DNA from: Paramarasmius palmivorus
Taxonomy: Eukaryota > Basidiomycota > Agaricomycetes > Agaricales > Marasmiaceae
NCBI GenBank assembly: GCA_037176845.1
Contig: JAYKXP010000012.1
Span: 620,001-684,000, forward strand
Length of the DNA: 64,000 nt
Direction: 5' to 3'
A program made the translations under genes and the position numbers. Each line of letters starts with the position of its first letter. Within the stretch, counting starts at the first letter, position 1. The notes beneath the pieces were generated by a model. It was not told where the DNA came from, made no database searches, and saw only the letters and a program-made list of their open reading frames with translations. Below are positions 1 to 11,569 of this stretch, in pieces.

Positions 1-547
1 ACCACCAGATACGTTAGATCGTGGCAGGAGAGAAAATGGTTAAGATGACAGACCTAGCGCCAGCTGAACCAATCCATTCACTACGGTCATAACAGCTATT
101 CTGGGACATCGGAACCGTCCTATCAACACTTGTTCGCCGCGGTTCATTTCCATAGTAAGAATTTATCTACGACTGCATGGTGCTCGATGTGAGAGGAATC
201 GAGTGGTAGGTTGGTTCAACTCGGGCTTGAGTAGGCCTTCGGAATGCTTCCCTGGGCATGACTTTAACAAAGTTATACGGAGGATCATGAATGGCAGATA
301 AGAGAATACCTACACAGAATTATCGTTTATGCTTTTGAGTCGATAGGCACAAGTGGTCAATTGACGACGGCGATGATCGTAGTCAAAAAGAAAGAGGTAC
401 TTGTTCACCGGTAATGCCGCGGCACTAGGTATCGGTCGCAACTCGGTCGCAACCGTCTTGGACGTAGCTCTACAATGTTTGTTTGTAAAGTGTATCGAAA
501 ACAAGATATATAGCTCGCAGGTTCTACACGACTGTCCGTAGAATGCA
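1..547. other. Left-edge intergenic stretch, no gene recognised
   Basis: No reading frame here has convincing protein character, splice structure or a known motif. The right end is probably 3' flank of the F-box gene that terminates at 548. A short minus-strand frame at 310-717 overlaps the F-box gene antisense or out of frame and is not supported. Confidence 0.4.
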
Positions 548-2185
548 TCAAGGATCCGACTCTGTAGACTCAGAATTAGTCTTGGTATTATTGGATTCCT
601 CCTGGTCCCCATCCTCATCACTCTCCTCGTCTTCATCCTCGCCTGCGGTATAATCGAAGTCCCAATCCAATTCTTCCACAACCCGTTCAAACAAATCCAT
701 GTTACTCCCCGAATCATTCTCGCTCGCCCTGACGACGTTCTTCTTCAGCTTCATGCCCTGCCTCATCCTTGTCCTCAGACTCTTGTAGAGACCTTCCACA
801 AGTTGATGATCAAAGTCAAAGTAGGTGAAGACAAGCGTCTCCAATTTGGATAATGGAAGCGGTTTGTTATCCGGCTGGTACACTAGCATTTCCGCCAAAT
901 CCGCCGCGGCATGTTCAACGTGAAAAATCAACGTGTGAACAGGCGTCGACCATAAGTGGGGCTCCAAAGCCTCGATGAGTAGATTGGATAGATTTTCGGA
1001 GTATCGGGGGAAAGCACCTAAACGCAGAATTTCCAAGACAGGGAGGCGCTTGAAGGCTCGGATTGCCGCCTTGAAAAGCCATTCGAAGAATGTAGGACTT
1101 TCGCGGTCACGTTCAGACCAATCGACTGTGATGTGAAGGTTAGGAATCGGAAGGTGTCCTCGGTCATCGATAATGGAATCAAATGGTGGTATGGTATCCC
1201 AAGCCTTTAGTGTGAACGAAAGGCCTTCGTACTCAACGTCGCCGTCAACCGCGAGTGCCTTGATAATTCTTTCGCCACCGGGAAAATAACGAGGAGATAG
1301 CATCCGACCGATACCGCTCCAGACGAATTCGATGTCGTCAACGGACACATCTTCTGGGGGCTCTGGGTAGGACACCTCTACCTGCACGAAGGTAGTAGTA
1401 GGAAAGGAGATGTGGTTAAATATAGTGGCCCCGCTCAGGTCAGTGCAATGCAGACCTATCCGGCGCAACTTTGGGAGTTCTGCGATGACCGAATCCTCAG
1501 GGTCGTCACAGTACACCTCGTCCAAATCGAGGCATTCCAGCATCGGCATGAACCTGAGTGCCTCACATAATCGCCGAGCGAAGGATGTCTCGTGCTGGCT
1601 TCCTGTCAAATCGAGTGATGTGAGATTGTGAAGAAGAGGGGAGTTGTACGCCAATCCGCAGCCGTCTAGAACGAGACGTGTAAGGAGGGGCGCATTGCCG
1701 CCCATAAAGTCGGGGGAAAGGTCACAACCGTCACTGAACAGATATAGGGATCGAAGAGCTGGAGCAGTATGCACATGCCTCGCCGCGAGCTCTTGCATTA
1801 GACTCGATGGCATATCTAGGTTGACGGTCTCGAGGTGTGAAGCCTGACGAAATGTTTGGTACAATAGCTCGGTCCTGGAAATGATAAGGTCACTTGGGAG
1901 CATCCTGTGCGTTTTGCGAGTGTGCTCGGCGTGTATGAATTGGATATGGAGAGGTGCCCCTCCTAACCGCTTCAGCATCTCCTTTGCCAATTCTGGAGTC
2001 TGAAAATCGGGATAAGTCCACAGCTGTTGGAGACCGCATGCTATGGCCCGCCAATGTCCACAGATTTGGGAGAGTGTGAGACGAAAATTGTCTTCTGGGG
2101 ATACGGGGATGAAGTACTTGAAGATTTCGCGAAGTATTTCGTTGGGAAGGAGTGATATGTACGAGTTGGATTGTGTGCAATGCAT
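548..2185 (-). CDS. F-box-like domain protein (545 aa)
   Basis: Uninterrupted 545-residue frame. The F-box motif is at residues 14-50, recognisable from LPNEILREIFKYFIP followed by an SQICGHWRAIACG stretch with the invariant-type Trp. Such proteins usually link a target to the SCF ubiquitin ligase through Skp1. The middle (about 130-300) has irregular leucine-rich repeats of the kind seen in fungal F-box proteins (LTRLVLDGCGL, LTSLDLTGS, LECLDLDEV). The C-terminal 40 residues are strongly acidic (Asp/Glu/Ser-rich). The ATG at 2185 starts just ahead of the F-box, which is normal for the family. The target is unknown. Agaricomycete genomes hold large, fast-changing sets of these genes, and this copy is not closely related to the 16-21 kb pair. 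Confidence 0.85.
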   Translation of the reverse strand: MHCTQSNSYISLLPNEILREIFKYFIPVSPEDNFRLTLSQICGHWRAIACGLQQLWTYPDFQTPELAKEMLKRLGGAPLHIQFIHAEHTRKTHRMLPSDLIISRTELLYQTFRQASHLETVNLDMPSSLMQELAARHVHTAPALRSLYLFSDGCDLSPDFMGGNAPLLTRLVLDGCGLAYNSPLLHNLTSLDLTGSQHETSFARRLCEALRFMPMLECLDLDEVYCDDPEDSVIAELPKLRRIGLHCTDLSGATIFNHISFPTTTFVQVEVSYPEPPEDVSVDDIEFVWSGIGRMLSPRYFPGGERIIKALAVDGDVEYEGLSFTLKAWDTIPPFDSIIDDRGHLPIPNLHITVDWSERDRESPTFFEWLFKAAIRAFKRLPVLEILRLGAFPRYSENLSNLLIEALEPHLWSTPVHTLIFHVEHAAADLAEMLVYQPDNKPLPLSKLETLVFTYFDFDHQLVEGLYKSLRTRMRQGMKLKKNVVRASENDSGSNMDLFERVVEELDWDFDYTAGEDEDEESDEDGDQEESNNTKTNSESTESDP

Positions 2186-3011
2186 CCTCTATTTCATGCT
2201 TTCGTATTAGTTTCTAGAATGGAGCAAGGCTCTTCTGCCACGTACTGGACACCTTTATTTAACACTCCTCGAAATCGCAGATGCTTAATCCGCGAAATTG
2301 AAAATTTAACCTGAAATTGATGCAAGAAGGGTTCAGCAAATGAAGCAGTGTACAAGGATAGATTCAATACCCACCTATTTACCACTGAGGTTACCTTTGA
2401 TAGTGAAGATGGTGGTTGATACAAGGACGCGACCTTCACAGAAAATGTGAGAACTTGGATCTACTTTTAGTCTCACACTGCTCGCTGACAACCGAGCGTG
2501 CGGAAATGCATTCCTCTAGGTGGTATATCTTAGTCGCAGGTCCATGGCGAGGTCTAGTTTCCTTGCCCCACATGCAGAAGAGGAGCACCGACTTTGTCGG
2601 CCTCAAGGACGGTCGCTGACTATCGGTGACTCGAGAGGAACCACCACGTTTGCTTTCCGAAAGGTTAGCCTCTTCGTAAACGCTCCACAAAAAAATGTGA
2701 GAACCTCTGAGGAAGGCTTTACGACCACCTGGAGTCTCAGTCTCCCTCATGGTTGTCAGAAATCGCATGATTCATTTCTTAGGTCAGTAATCCACCCTCA
2801 GAAAATTCCAGGTCCTTACATGAACACATAGAACGTCCATAATTCAACATGCCTCCCAACCACCCGTGCTGTTGCAAGATTACATGATTCCATCTGTCAA
2901 ACTCTGGATCCTAGCTGCTGTAAAGCTGTCTTATCAGTCCGTTTTCCTCACGATAGCTTTTTGCTGTTGAACCACCAACGCGAAAAGTCTCGGTCCTTGG
3001 CATTCCTTGCC
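2186..3011. other. Intergenic region, no gene supported
   Basis: Several overlapping frames of 65-110 codons occur on both strands, but none has a domain, splice-supported extension or plausible composition. The right part should hold the promoter and 5' UTR of the spliced gene starting at 3012; the left part is the F-box gene promoter. Confidence 0.4.
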
Positions 3012-4999
3012 ATGAGCTTCACCAACTCCTCAAGAGTCCGTATACATGGCAGTAACACCTTCCACCATGTCAATGGCATTCAGGTCAGTGGCGCGATTAC
3101 CGCTCATACTGTTACTCTTAACAATCAGGTGAAGCCGGAGTCCACCAAATACGACGAGGTGAGGTTGCCCACTCCGAAGCTGTTTCACGATGCTGATTGC
3201 AAGATGCTTTAGTATGAGAACGTGATACATGGGCGCGTAATCAAACTGAAAGAGCTGTGGTTCGATGATCTATCGAGCCTGGACTGTACTGATCAAAACG
3301 GGAGACCAGTTGTACGGCTCGAAGCACAGAAGACAGTCTCTACCGTTGAGATATACCCCGACAGACAATCTCGGTTCACAGCGATAACGTACGAGGGCAA
3401 GGATGCCAGGTGCACTTGGGAGGAAGATTTTGAGCGCTTCTCGAGCGTTAGGTTTGTTCTGTTGTCCTGTCAATACCCAACGGCGAGGATAATAAAAGAT
3501 TTACAGAAAATCAGATTCTTGGCAGCTCTACGGCCTCAACTATTCAACAGTGCCGCTTCTAATCTTTCACGGAGGTAAGATCTTTCGCTCATCTCTCCGC
3601 CGCCATTTCGTTCTGATCGAGGTCAACACAGAGCTAGTTCCCTTGGCACATTTTTACAAGAACTCATTCTGGGGGGATGTTTTCATCGGGCACTTATCGG
3701 TGCGTTCAATTTTTGGTTCCATGACATTGTCGGGCCAACGCGTTGGGGTCTTTCAGTATCAAAAGGGATATCATCACTCGAACATATGGCTGAATACGAG
3801 AGGCGCACTTTGTGACGGACCTGATGGGCCCTATGTTCCTATTGGAAGGCTGGAGACAACTAGCGCCATTCACATCCCTTCAACCGTGGAATTGCTAGAA
3901 GATGACGTTTCTTTCAGGTTCTTTCGACAATTCCCATCGACGACTTTGGATCTCTGCATTCTAGATTGTGCATATTGGCACGATCGTATAACACTCATCG
4001 ACGATGTATTTATGAGAATGTCAGGAGAGTATCGGGCCTTGCTGGATATCCTCGGCTCGCTTCGTTTCGATACAGTTTATTCCTCGTCATTGGCGGCCAT
4101 TGCAAGGTTTCCGCGGCACGATGGAACCTTGTGGGGTTGGGATTGTATGGAAGGATTGGTGAATCCAACATTATTTGGAGAGGAATTGACACGGTAGGTG
4201 TGTGAATGTTCTGTAAGCCATGTATGGATTCTAATTGGAAATCTGCAGCTTTGAGCTAGATCTCAGCAAGGAGCCCTGCCTTTGTACACGGTTTCACTGG
4301 GGAACGTTGTGGAGCGGTTGGTTATCGCAGTTCCCGTGGGTTGCCAATGTACTTGAGATGATGGCCATGGGAAAAGAAGATGAATGCCGTAGGTCTCCAT
4401 ATTTGCGAACACAAGGAACAGAGCCTCACTTTCTCTTGACAGTGATAGTGAACCCGCCTAACCTCGAATTCAAGTTCATCCCAAGATCTCACCAGTCTAG
4501 AGGCCTCGCAGAATCCCCGATATACACAATAACCCGACCCATCTATCTCTTCCTCTATCCTCTCCCAAGGAACATATCAGAACTGCTATCATGGGGAAAG
4601 AACTACACCCGAACACATTTTTGGTCTTTGGATGAAAACGGACAATCTGAGATGTTGGAAGCGGAATGCGAGCGATTTGGAGTGCCAAAGCTCGTAGTGT
4701 CATTCAAGTTTTCTCCGACCCTGCGCTCATGGCCAGCTTATGTTCACATCGCTCTGCGCAACTGGCAAGTCGCCCGCGGTTTCGATCCTGCCTCTAGCGA
4801 TTTCGCTCAAAGTTTTGGGTTTCCGCAGTTTGAGATCACTAGCACCGCGAAGAGAGGCATCGACAGTCCTCAAGTTACTCAGAAAATTGTAACACAGTCG
4901 GAAGGTGCGCTTTTACACAATAGTATACAGCTTAATTTTCACGCGGTTCTTATTTGTGTTATAGGCATGGAGGATTCGGAGTGGGAAGTCATATCTTGA
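3012..4999 (+). CDS. Conserved Agaricomycete protein of unknown function, at least 5 exons
   Basis: Proposed exons are 3012-3158, 3213-3451, 3507-3574, 3632-4193 and 4249 to about 4999. All four internal joins keep one continuous frame and have GT..AG borders. The joins at 3159/3212 and 4194/4248 give YDE|YENV and ELTR|FELDL. The N-terminus has a short Asn/His/Gly-rich stretch (HGSNTFHHVNG). It is followed by a hydrophilic segment with DRQSRFTAITYEGKDA, a PLLIFHGELVPLAHF core and a C-terminal ALRNWQVARGFDPASSDFAQS motif. I recall this pattern from large lineage-expanded Agaricomycete families of unknown role; no enzymatic domain is visible. The 3' end is uncertain: a further intron near 4889-4964 is possible, and reading straight through gives DSEWEVIS and a stop at 4999. 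The model is well supported by frame continuity; the function is unknown. Confidence 0.7.
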
Positions 5000-5284
5000 A
5001 GAGGGCGTTGAAGGCTACATGAGTACTACTGTCATGCTTGCAACAAGCAAATGAGATTCTGTCTCGTTCCTTTTTTGCGATATGTTCACAGTCGTAAGAT
5101 ACACATTTTGGGGGTAGCAATCGCACGGTTTTGAACAGGGAAGCCATCATTTGAGGCGAAAGTCTTGTCGACCAGTCGTTTCGGCGTGAAACTCTGAGAA
5201 AAGTTTCCGCGCGTTCTACGCCATGCTTTGTCGTTGTTCCTGCTTTTTAACCACTATTCGGTTGGACCTCGGGCCATACCCCTT

Positions 5285-5686
5285 CTACAGAAGCTCTTTT
5301 GATTTGTTCTGAAGATCGCTGAGTTTTCCCCGTGTCTGGAGCAACTGACGGTGCTGGCCTAGAAGTCGGCAGGTCCGGATGCTACAAACATACCATTGGG
5401 CTACGGCGTATCCCAATCCTGGATAGCTGCTTTCACGGCGCTCCTTTCTATGGGCACGGATTCCGCAGCATTTCTGCCCGGACTGGAGCAGATTAACTCC
5501 AAATACACAGATGCTTCGCGCAATCTTGGATGTAGTGGAGAGAGCTTTCCGCGTCAATGGTTCCGGGAGGACCGATATTTCAGCCCTTCGTAAGGTGTCG
5601 ATACACGTGCTTGCCACCACTGACGGGTGCGAAGGCCCTATTCCAGCACTGAAAGAGGCTAGGAGCTCTGCGGAATCACGAAACAC
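5285..5686 (-). other. Unresolved open stretch on the minus strand
   Basis: A 133-codon frame rich in Ser, Leu and Arg, with no recognisable domain. It lies directly downstream of the EthD gene, so it could be a 3' exon, part of another gene or chance. The opposite strand is also partly open here. I do not call it a gene. Confidence 0.15.
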
Positions 5687-5710
5687 TGCATTTTTAATTG
5701 TCCATACAGA

Positions 5711-6804
5711 TTACACAATTTTACTGCTTATTCCTTGTGGGAAGGTTCTGGCGTGGATCATGCAATAGTGAGCTGGCGAACAATAATACGTACTAGTGAC
5801 CTTACCGATAATCTTGGCAATATTGACGGGTAGTACCAGCAGTGTCCCTGGAGCCAGCCACTTTTCATTGTCTTCTGCACGAATTTTAATATCCTCAGGA
5901 TGCAAAAACGACTAGAAAACTATGTTCAACCTAATGAAGGCGATAGTCGAGAGAGATGCGTACATTAAATGAAGGCGCATCACAAAGAGCGACGCCGTCC
6001 CACTGGGGAAGAGGGTTCGACATTGATTCATCAAATTGGACAATTGGGTCTGGGAACGCAAGATGCATCTACGGAAAATGAAAGTCAGTTGCATTCGGTA
6101 TAACGAGAAGAGTAGCATACTTGTTCCCATCCGATCATCTCCTTTCCTAGCTGCGTTTTCTGGAGACTTAGTTTGGTACGTTCTTCGAGCCAATGTTTCC
6201 CCATTTCCTCTATGGTCATCCCTTCTTTTCGTCTGAACACATAAAACAGCCTGACCCGATCTTCCAGGATATGGTATGGTGACGATATCGTCCCAGCAGT
6301 CGAGGACTCTCCATCACGTTCGAATACCGAAGCAATCTTCACACGAAGGAGGATTGCGCTCTTGCGATCACAGAATTTTTCTTCGTCAGGTACAACATCG
6401 GAGAGGTATTCGGGAGACGACCAGTGCTTCGCAAGACTATTAGCGACGGGGCTCGCGTCAAGAGAGAAAACGCACCTCGGTGAACTGATCGAAGGACTCG
6501 AGGTCAAACAGAACAACCCCGTCGTACCCTTCAAGGACCGGTACGCCCATATCTTTGAACCTAGCCGATTCTCGCTTATTTACGTGCATCTGGTGTTCAT
6601 CGTCAATGCTTTTGTTTCGCAAACGAAAGGTGCGCTCACCTGCTGATATCTGATCAGCCCTGCCTTACCACCCATGTGTTTCATAAAAACCCTGGAATGC
6701 TCTTCCAACCAATATCGACTAAATTCTTCATCCGACACCGAAGGTTTCTTCTTGCAGAAGATGAGTGTTCTAATGCGATCCGTCTGGAAGACGTGCTGCG
6801 ACAT
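5711..6804 (-). CDS. EthD-domain protein with two domain copies, about 5 exons
   Basis: The ATG at 6804 is followed by DRIRTLIFCKKKPSVSDEEF and the typical RYWLEEH start of an EthD fold; this is the first copy. A second copy begins with DRVRLFYVFRRKEGMTIEEM and HWLEERTK. Exon 1 is about 6804-6640. Later exons contribute GYDGVVLFDLESFDQFTE, the SLAKHWSSPEYLSDVVPDEE stretch, PQWDGVALCDAPSFN and finally HPEDIKIRAEDNEKWLAPGT with a stop at 5711. EthD is a dimeric alpha/beta-barrel fold first described in an ethyl tert-butyl ether degradation operon, and related fungal proteins occur near polyketide and dioxygenase genes. Two tandem copies in one chain would form an internal pseudo-dimer. Intron positions fit GT..AG, but the 3' end could extend through another exon. 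The substrate is unknown. Confidence 0.7.
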
Positions 6805-9193
6805 GGTGGTTTCCAAAGAGTCCGAGAGTGACCATCACTAACTCAAGAGATGCCATCTGCTTCTTCCGCCCACGTCAAGCTACTGGGAACATCAAAACAG
6901 TCAGCTGAGACCTGCCCCCAATTACACTTACTTACTGAGATTGTCGTGTGTCATGCATTATATTGGAGCAGGATGGGGTGGTAGATGGGAAAGTTGAAGG
7001 CATCACTGTGACTGACATTGTGTCACAATGTCACCGGTCACGAGATCATCACACATTATGGTACTAGTCGCGTGATAGTGACGCGTCTTTTCCACTGACG
7101 TCCACGACCAGTCCAGTGCCAGCCTCTCTTCTTGCTCAGTTACTCTCTAATCTGCTGAGCTTATTTTATCGGCTCAACACCCTTTAGCTCTACTTCTGTG
7201 CCAGGACTCTTCAATGAAAATCCTCGACGAAGAGCACATTCACAGGCGATTCGGTGAATCCCATTTCATATTCGAACTAGTCCCCGGAAATTCTGCTAGG
7301 AACCTCGGCAACAATCGACGACGCTTCTACACCTTCCGAGTCGAAGCAAAACACGGGAACTAGAACATTCCCGATGGAAGGCATATCTCAAATTCTTTCT
7401 GTCAAATTGAACGAGGGGGCTGGCCGCAAGCGAACGTAGCGCCTCGTAGTGTTCGTCTCCTTTTTTGCGGCTCCGTGCCCCGAGTCCCATCGAAATGGGG
7501 GAATAGACATGTTCCAATCTTCAGGTTATTGACATTAGCATGAACCGGGTGCGCTTCATTCTCTGCTCTCTTTGCTAATCGTCTGAGCTCGGAGATAGGT
7601 GCACATCCGAGACAGCTTCCGCCTTCGTGAGCAATTTGACTTGAGAAGATCTGGATACCAAATTTGTCGCGAGTTTTACTTTGTTAGTCCGAGCGCGTCT
7701 CACGCGGCACTATTACTAGCTTCCACTACACTGTGCAGCGCGTTCACGGGTGGCTTGAAAAATTTCGTTACGAGCGCTCACGCCAGTACCCATGTGCTTA
7801 GACTCACGAGAAGCTTCAATCTGTCACGCTCGTGGCTTGCCTAACTTTCAGCCACCAATGTCAATTTCCGTATGTCGATATGCCCAGGTCAAGGGATGAT
7901 ATCTACAGGATATCTAAAAGCTCAGGGCCAACTCGCGCATCCGAACCATGGAAACTGGGAACAGAGGCAGGCACGCAGAAAACGTCCCGAGCCGCCACCG
8001 CCATTCACTTCGTCCGCTCAATTGCCTGGTCCCATCTCTCAGATCCAATATAACTCCATGTGGCACAACACGGCGTACTTTCGTGATGCATTCTCGTTTT
8101 CCTCATACCTCCGAAGAGCACCGAACGCTAAAGCCGCTTTTGCCTTCTACATATGCCCTCTAATATGAATCCCGCCGCCTACTCAATTCCATTACGGAGA
8201 AGACACGACACGAGGAGGGACAAGCTGAACGAAGATCTCACCCACCCGTGTTTCGCGGAATACCTTAAAGCGCTTATTGGTACATATATAAGCGGTCGGG
8301 AGGGACCAACCAATGGCGCAAGCCTGGTTGTCGTTTGTTCTTTTACGTTGGCCCTTGTTCTTTGCATAGATCTGCATAGATCTGTATCCTGTTTGCTGTC
8401 ATTTTACCTCAACGTCCAACTTTGAATGTTCACGTTTACATATTTTCGGTCTCTTCCCTTCGACAGGGCGGTCTAGGCTGGTTGTGGGTTTCGGAATCCG
8501 ATATCGGGTGTCGCGTTTCGGTTGGGGCCATGGGCGCCAGCCGCTGGAAAGGACTTTTGGAACACCTGGGATGGAAGCTGCCCAGAGCCGTAATTACACC
8601 GCTCTCACAGGGAACAGCACCCGACAGTCGGTCGGCCGGGTACATTCGACATCGTTTTGAGATGAAAATTGCGCTGAACGCTGACACTTTGGTTTGTGTC
8701 AAGCTCATGACCTTCCAATCACCGTCGACTTCACCTAGATATGCTCGTTGATAAGATGTAAACGGTGCCGTGCCGTATACGTGTTATGCTGTTGCTAAAC
8801 AACCGGATATGCTATCATTGGACACAACCGTCAAAAGGGGCCGTCGGGCGAGCAAAGCGCCCGATCTTTTTTCAAACTCTAAAAGCCTCAGTAATTTTCA
8901 TGTTCATGCAAACTATTCTCATTCTTGTGGGGTAGACTAGAGCTCAGATGAGGCGTCTGGGATACGCGCCCACAAGCAAGGATAATTTTCCCGGGAATAC
9001 GTACCTTTTCACAGTAAATATGTTGTATGTACCGCAAAAAAGAAGTTTCGAAGGGACGTCATTGCCTAATTGGGTTACAATTGTAGTCGCTTAAGGAGGC
9101 CCTTGCCGTCGATATCGGGGTCATAAGAACAGTGTTCCCTCGCTTGGGGTCCTATTTCTTTTCTTATCCCACTACCCTCTTCATGACTCCCCC
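6805..9193. other. 2.4 kb stretch without a supported gene
   Basis: Short frames occur on both strands. The plus frame 7872-8168 has a Pro/Gln-rich, somewhat protein-like composition, but no start, splice or domain supports it. A TATATAAG element at about 8285 and a directly repeated 10-mer (TGCATAGATC twice, 8363-8382) are visible. It may hold a decayed gene or transposon remnant, but I see no terminal repeats or transposase or reverse-transcriptase motif. Confidence 0.3.
8363..8382. repeat. Direct repeat of a 10-mer (2 copies)
   Basis: TGCATAGATC occurs twice back to back. Too short to assign a role. Confidence 0.6.
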
Positions 9194-11014
9194 ATGTCGC
9201 TATCCTTCGACAAAGTAATCGCACAAACTGAAGAGAAGCACTCCGAGCTCCTCAAAGCGCTCGCAGAGGTCGAAAATGCTCCCGAAGAATTGGTTGCTCA
9301 GAGGAAGAAGATAGCCGAGCTACAAGTCCAGGTCGAGGAGAACGTGTCAAAGGTGGAAAAGAGTAAGAAGGAGAAGCGGTCGACCAGTTCAGCGTTCAAG
9401 ATAGGATTTTTGTTGAGGAGAACGAATTCGAAAGGCAAAGAGAAGGATCATGAAGCTTCGTCGTCGTGAGTAGCTCACTGTCTCTCCTCGCCACATACAG
9501 CTCATATATTCTCTCTAGATCTGTAGAATCTGTGCAGGAAGCGGATAGGGAGCGTGAAAGGCAAGCAGAGCTTGATCAAAGTTTGAGGGAAGCACTAGGA
9601 GAGGTCCGTCGCCTATTTTCGACTCAGGATCCTATACTGAACTTCATCAACAGCGGGCATCTCTAGAAAATAAAGTCAAGGAGTATGAGAGTCTAAAAGC
9701 CAAACTCGAGGCGCTTTATGACCTCATATTCAACGGACCAACACCTGGTGTGTGCAACAACTTCATCGCCTGTCAGCAATTGTAATCAAAACTGCTCCCG
9801 CACCAGGTTTTCCCGCGGAAGATCAACTAGAACAGCAAGTAGCTGCAGCCAAAGCTGTACAAGAACGAGTGCATGCTGCACTCGAAGCCGAGAGGCGGGC
9901 TTTCGAATGCATCTACAAAGCCGAAAAGACAATGCGGGAGTGCCGTAGTAAACTCAAAGACGCTCTTCAATTTGCTGCTACCTGTAAGCCGGTTCTTCCG
10001 TAGATCGAGTTTTATTGTTGCTGACCACTGCTATCTCTATTCTCATCACAACAGCATTATTTGCAAGCAGCCGGTGAGAATTTCCCTTTTCTAGTTATAT
10101 TCAAGAGGCTAAATTAAGCATGTTTAGTTCCTCAGAAGAAAGAGAGGCCTCTGTGTTACACAGTGCACAAAACCTCGCTCGTCAGGTCCAACCTCTGATA
10201 CGAGAAGCGCAGCAGTTCTCGCCCGACGTGAAACCTTTGGAATCCATATCCTTGGTTCGAGAGTGAGCGCTCCAACACTCTGGGTATGATCTTAAAACAT
10301 TGACCTCATTTATCGGCCAGGGTACCTTCCAGGGCTGATACTCGTGATGGCGACGCATTCTATGGTGTGTAATCTGATCTTTTCGCATATCTCCAGGGAC
10401 TGATCGCAGGTTTTTCTGCTAGGCAAAGTCAAGAGCGCAGCTTCTGATGTTCAACGGGTGCACTTGATGGTATGTTCTCGCTAGATATCCGACCATCTGT
10501 GTCACTTACCCGTATTCACCCCAACTAGCTCTCGGATGAACGTCAAGCAGCTTCGGGTCGTGTTTCCACCGCAAAGGCCGTTGTTGAAAGTGCCGAATCG
10601 ACTCTCAGCCAATACAAGAAGGAACTTCTTGCACTACGGCAAACTATTTACCAAGAAGTCGCCGCCAAGATGAGGGAGCAAATGGATTCACACCAAGGGT
10701 TCACTGGGGATGAGGATGTTGATTATCTTGATGCGCCTCCCAGCTACGAATACGAACCACCAACGATGTTCGTACCAACATTCAGTCCATCGCCACTCGT
10801 CATTCCTAACAAGTGTTATCGCCAACTACCTTCAAGCTACAGTGATCCTTCGTCTCCAGTCAGCAGTAGTAGTCAATCCACTTTCAGCTGGACAGTAACC
10901 AGTCCAACATCAACGAGTAAGTCTTGGTGGAGCTGTATCGTATCGCGCCTGATTTTGTTCATCACAGTACACTCGCGACGGCCCCGCCCTCTACCCCGCC
11001 CACCGGGTACATAG
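9194..11014 (+). CDS. Coiled-coil protein with C-terminal proline-rich tail, multi-exon
   Basis: Exon 1 (9194 to about 9467) encodes a heptad-rich N-terminus (ALAEVENAPEELVAQRKKIA) with a basic Lys/Ser segment. A second exon carries ADRERERQAELDQSLREALG. A third gives LENKVKEYESLKAKLEALYD and ends in IFNGPTPG. The following join gives GPTPGFPAEDQLEQQVAAA, a conserved feature I recall from uncharacterised basidiomycete coiled-coil proteins. Later exons between about 10,119 and 10,480 are short and uncertain. The last exon, from about 10,531, has ALRQTIYQEVAAKMREQMDS and then a PPSYEYEPP tail, and stops at 11,014 whether or not a small final intron at 10,918 is removed. The protein is predicted cytosolic with no transmembrane segment or signal peptide. 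The role is unknown, perhaps structural or a scaffold. The middle exon set needs transcript data. Confidence 0.6.
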
Positions 11015-11569
11015 CAATCACACAGTCTCATTGCACCTTCCCATTCGCGGCGTTCGGATGCCGTCGACCTTTAGCGCTCAACCAGTTTCCTGTACATATC
11101 TTGCAGGGCATACTCTCGCCGGTCGGTTGCCTCTCATTTTTGAGTTCTCCCAACTCTGTTTCTCCCATTGCGTCACTGTTCTTACATTACTGGTTTGCTG
11201 TTCCACTGATACCAATGCTTAATGCACTTCATTTGTTTTGTTACATATCATACCAATCTTACTGTATTGTAGTCATAGATGCTCTCTCTTTTTCGGGCTT
11301 CAGCCTTGTGTCACATTCCTTTGGATTGATTTCTTTTTCTTGTCTATTCCATTTTGATCATACCGTAGTGTACTTTGGATGTTCTGTACGAATGCGAACT
11401 CAGAACTAGTTTAAAACAGAAGGGTGAATATATAAGTAACTTTATGTAGGGTTACAGTATACGAGTATTCAAGGGGTTCCTTGCTAGCATATGAAAATCA
11501 CCAAGCGGAGAGGAAGAATAAGAAAACAGTAAATAACGAATAAAAACGAAACTGAGAATGAAATGTCGA
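11015..11569. other. Convergent 3' flanks, no gene
   Basis: T-rich sequence between the ends of the coiled-coil gene (+) and the F-box gene (-). The long plus frame 10,924-11,409 is read-through of T-rich 3' UTR, giving a Phe/Leu/Ser-rich peptide. I call no gene here. Confidence 0.5.

Noticed and set aside
6805..9193. Retrotransposon or LTR remnant
   Set aside because: A TATATAAG element and a short direct repeat were seen, but no paired terminal repeats, primer-binding site or polymerase motif.
10924..11409. 161-codon plus-strand frame after the coiled-coil gene
   Set aside because: Phe/Leu/Ser-rich translation of T-rich 3' UTR; the coiled-coil gene stops at 11,014 in another frame.
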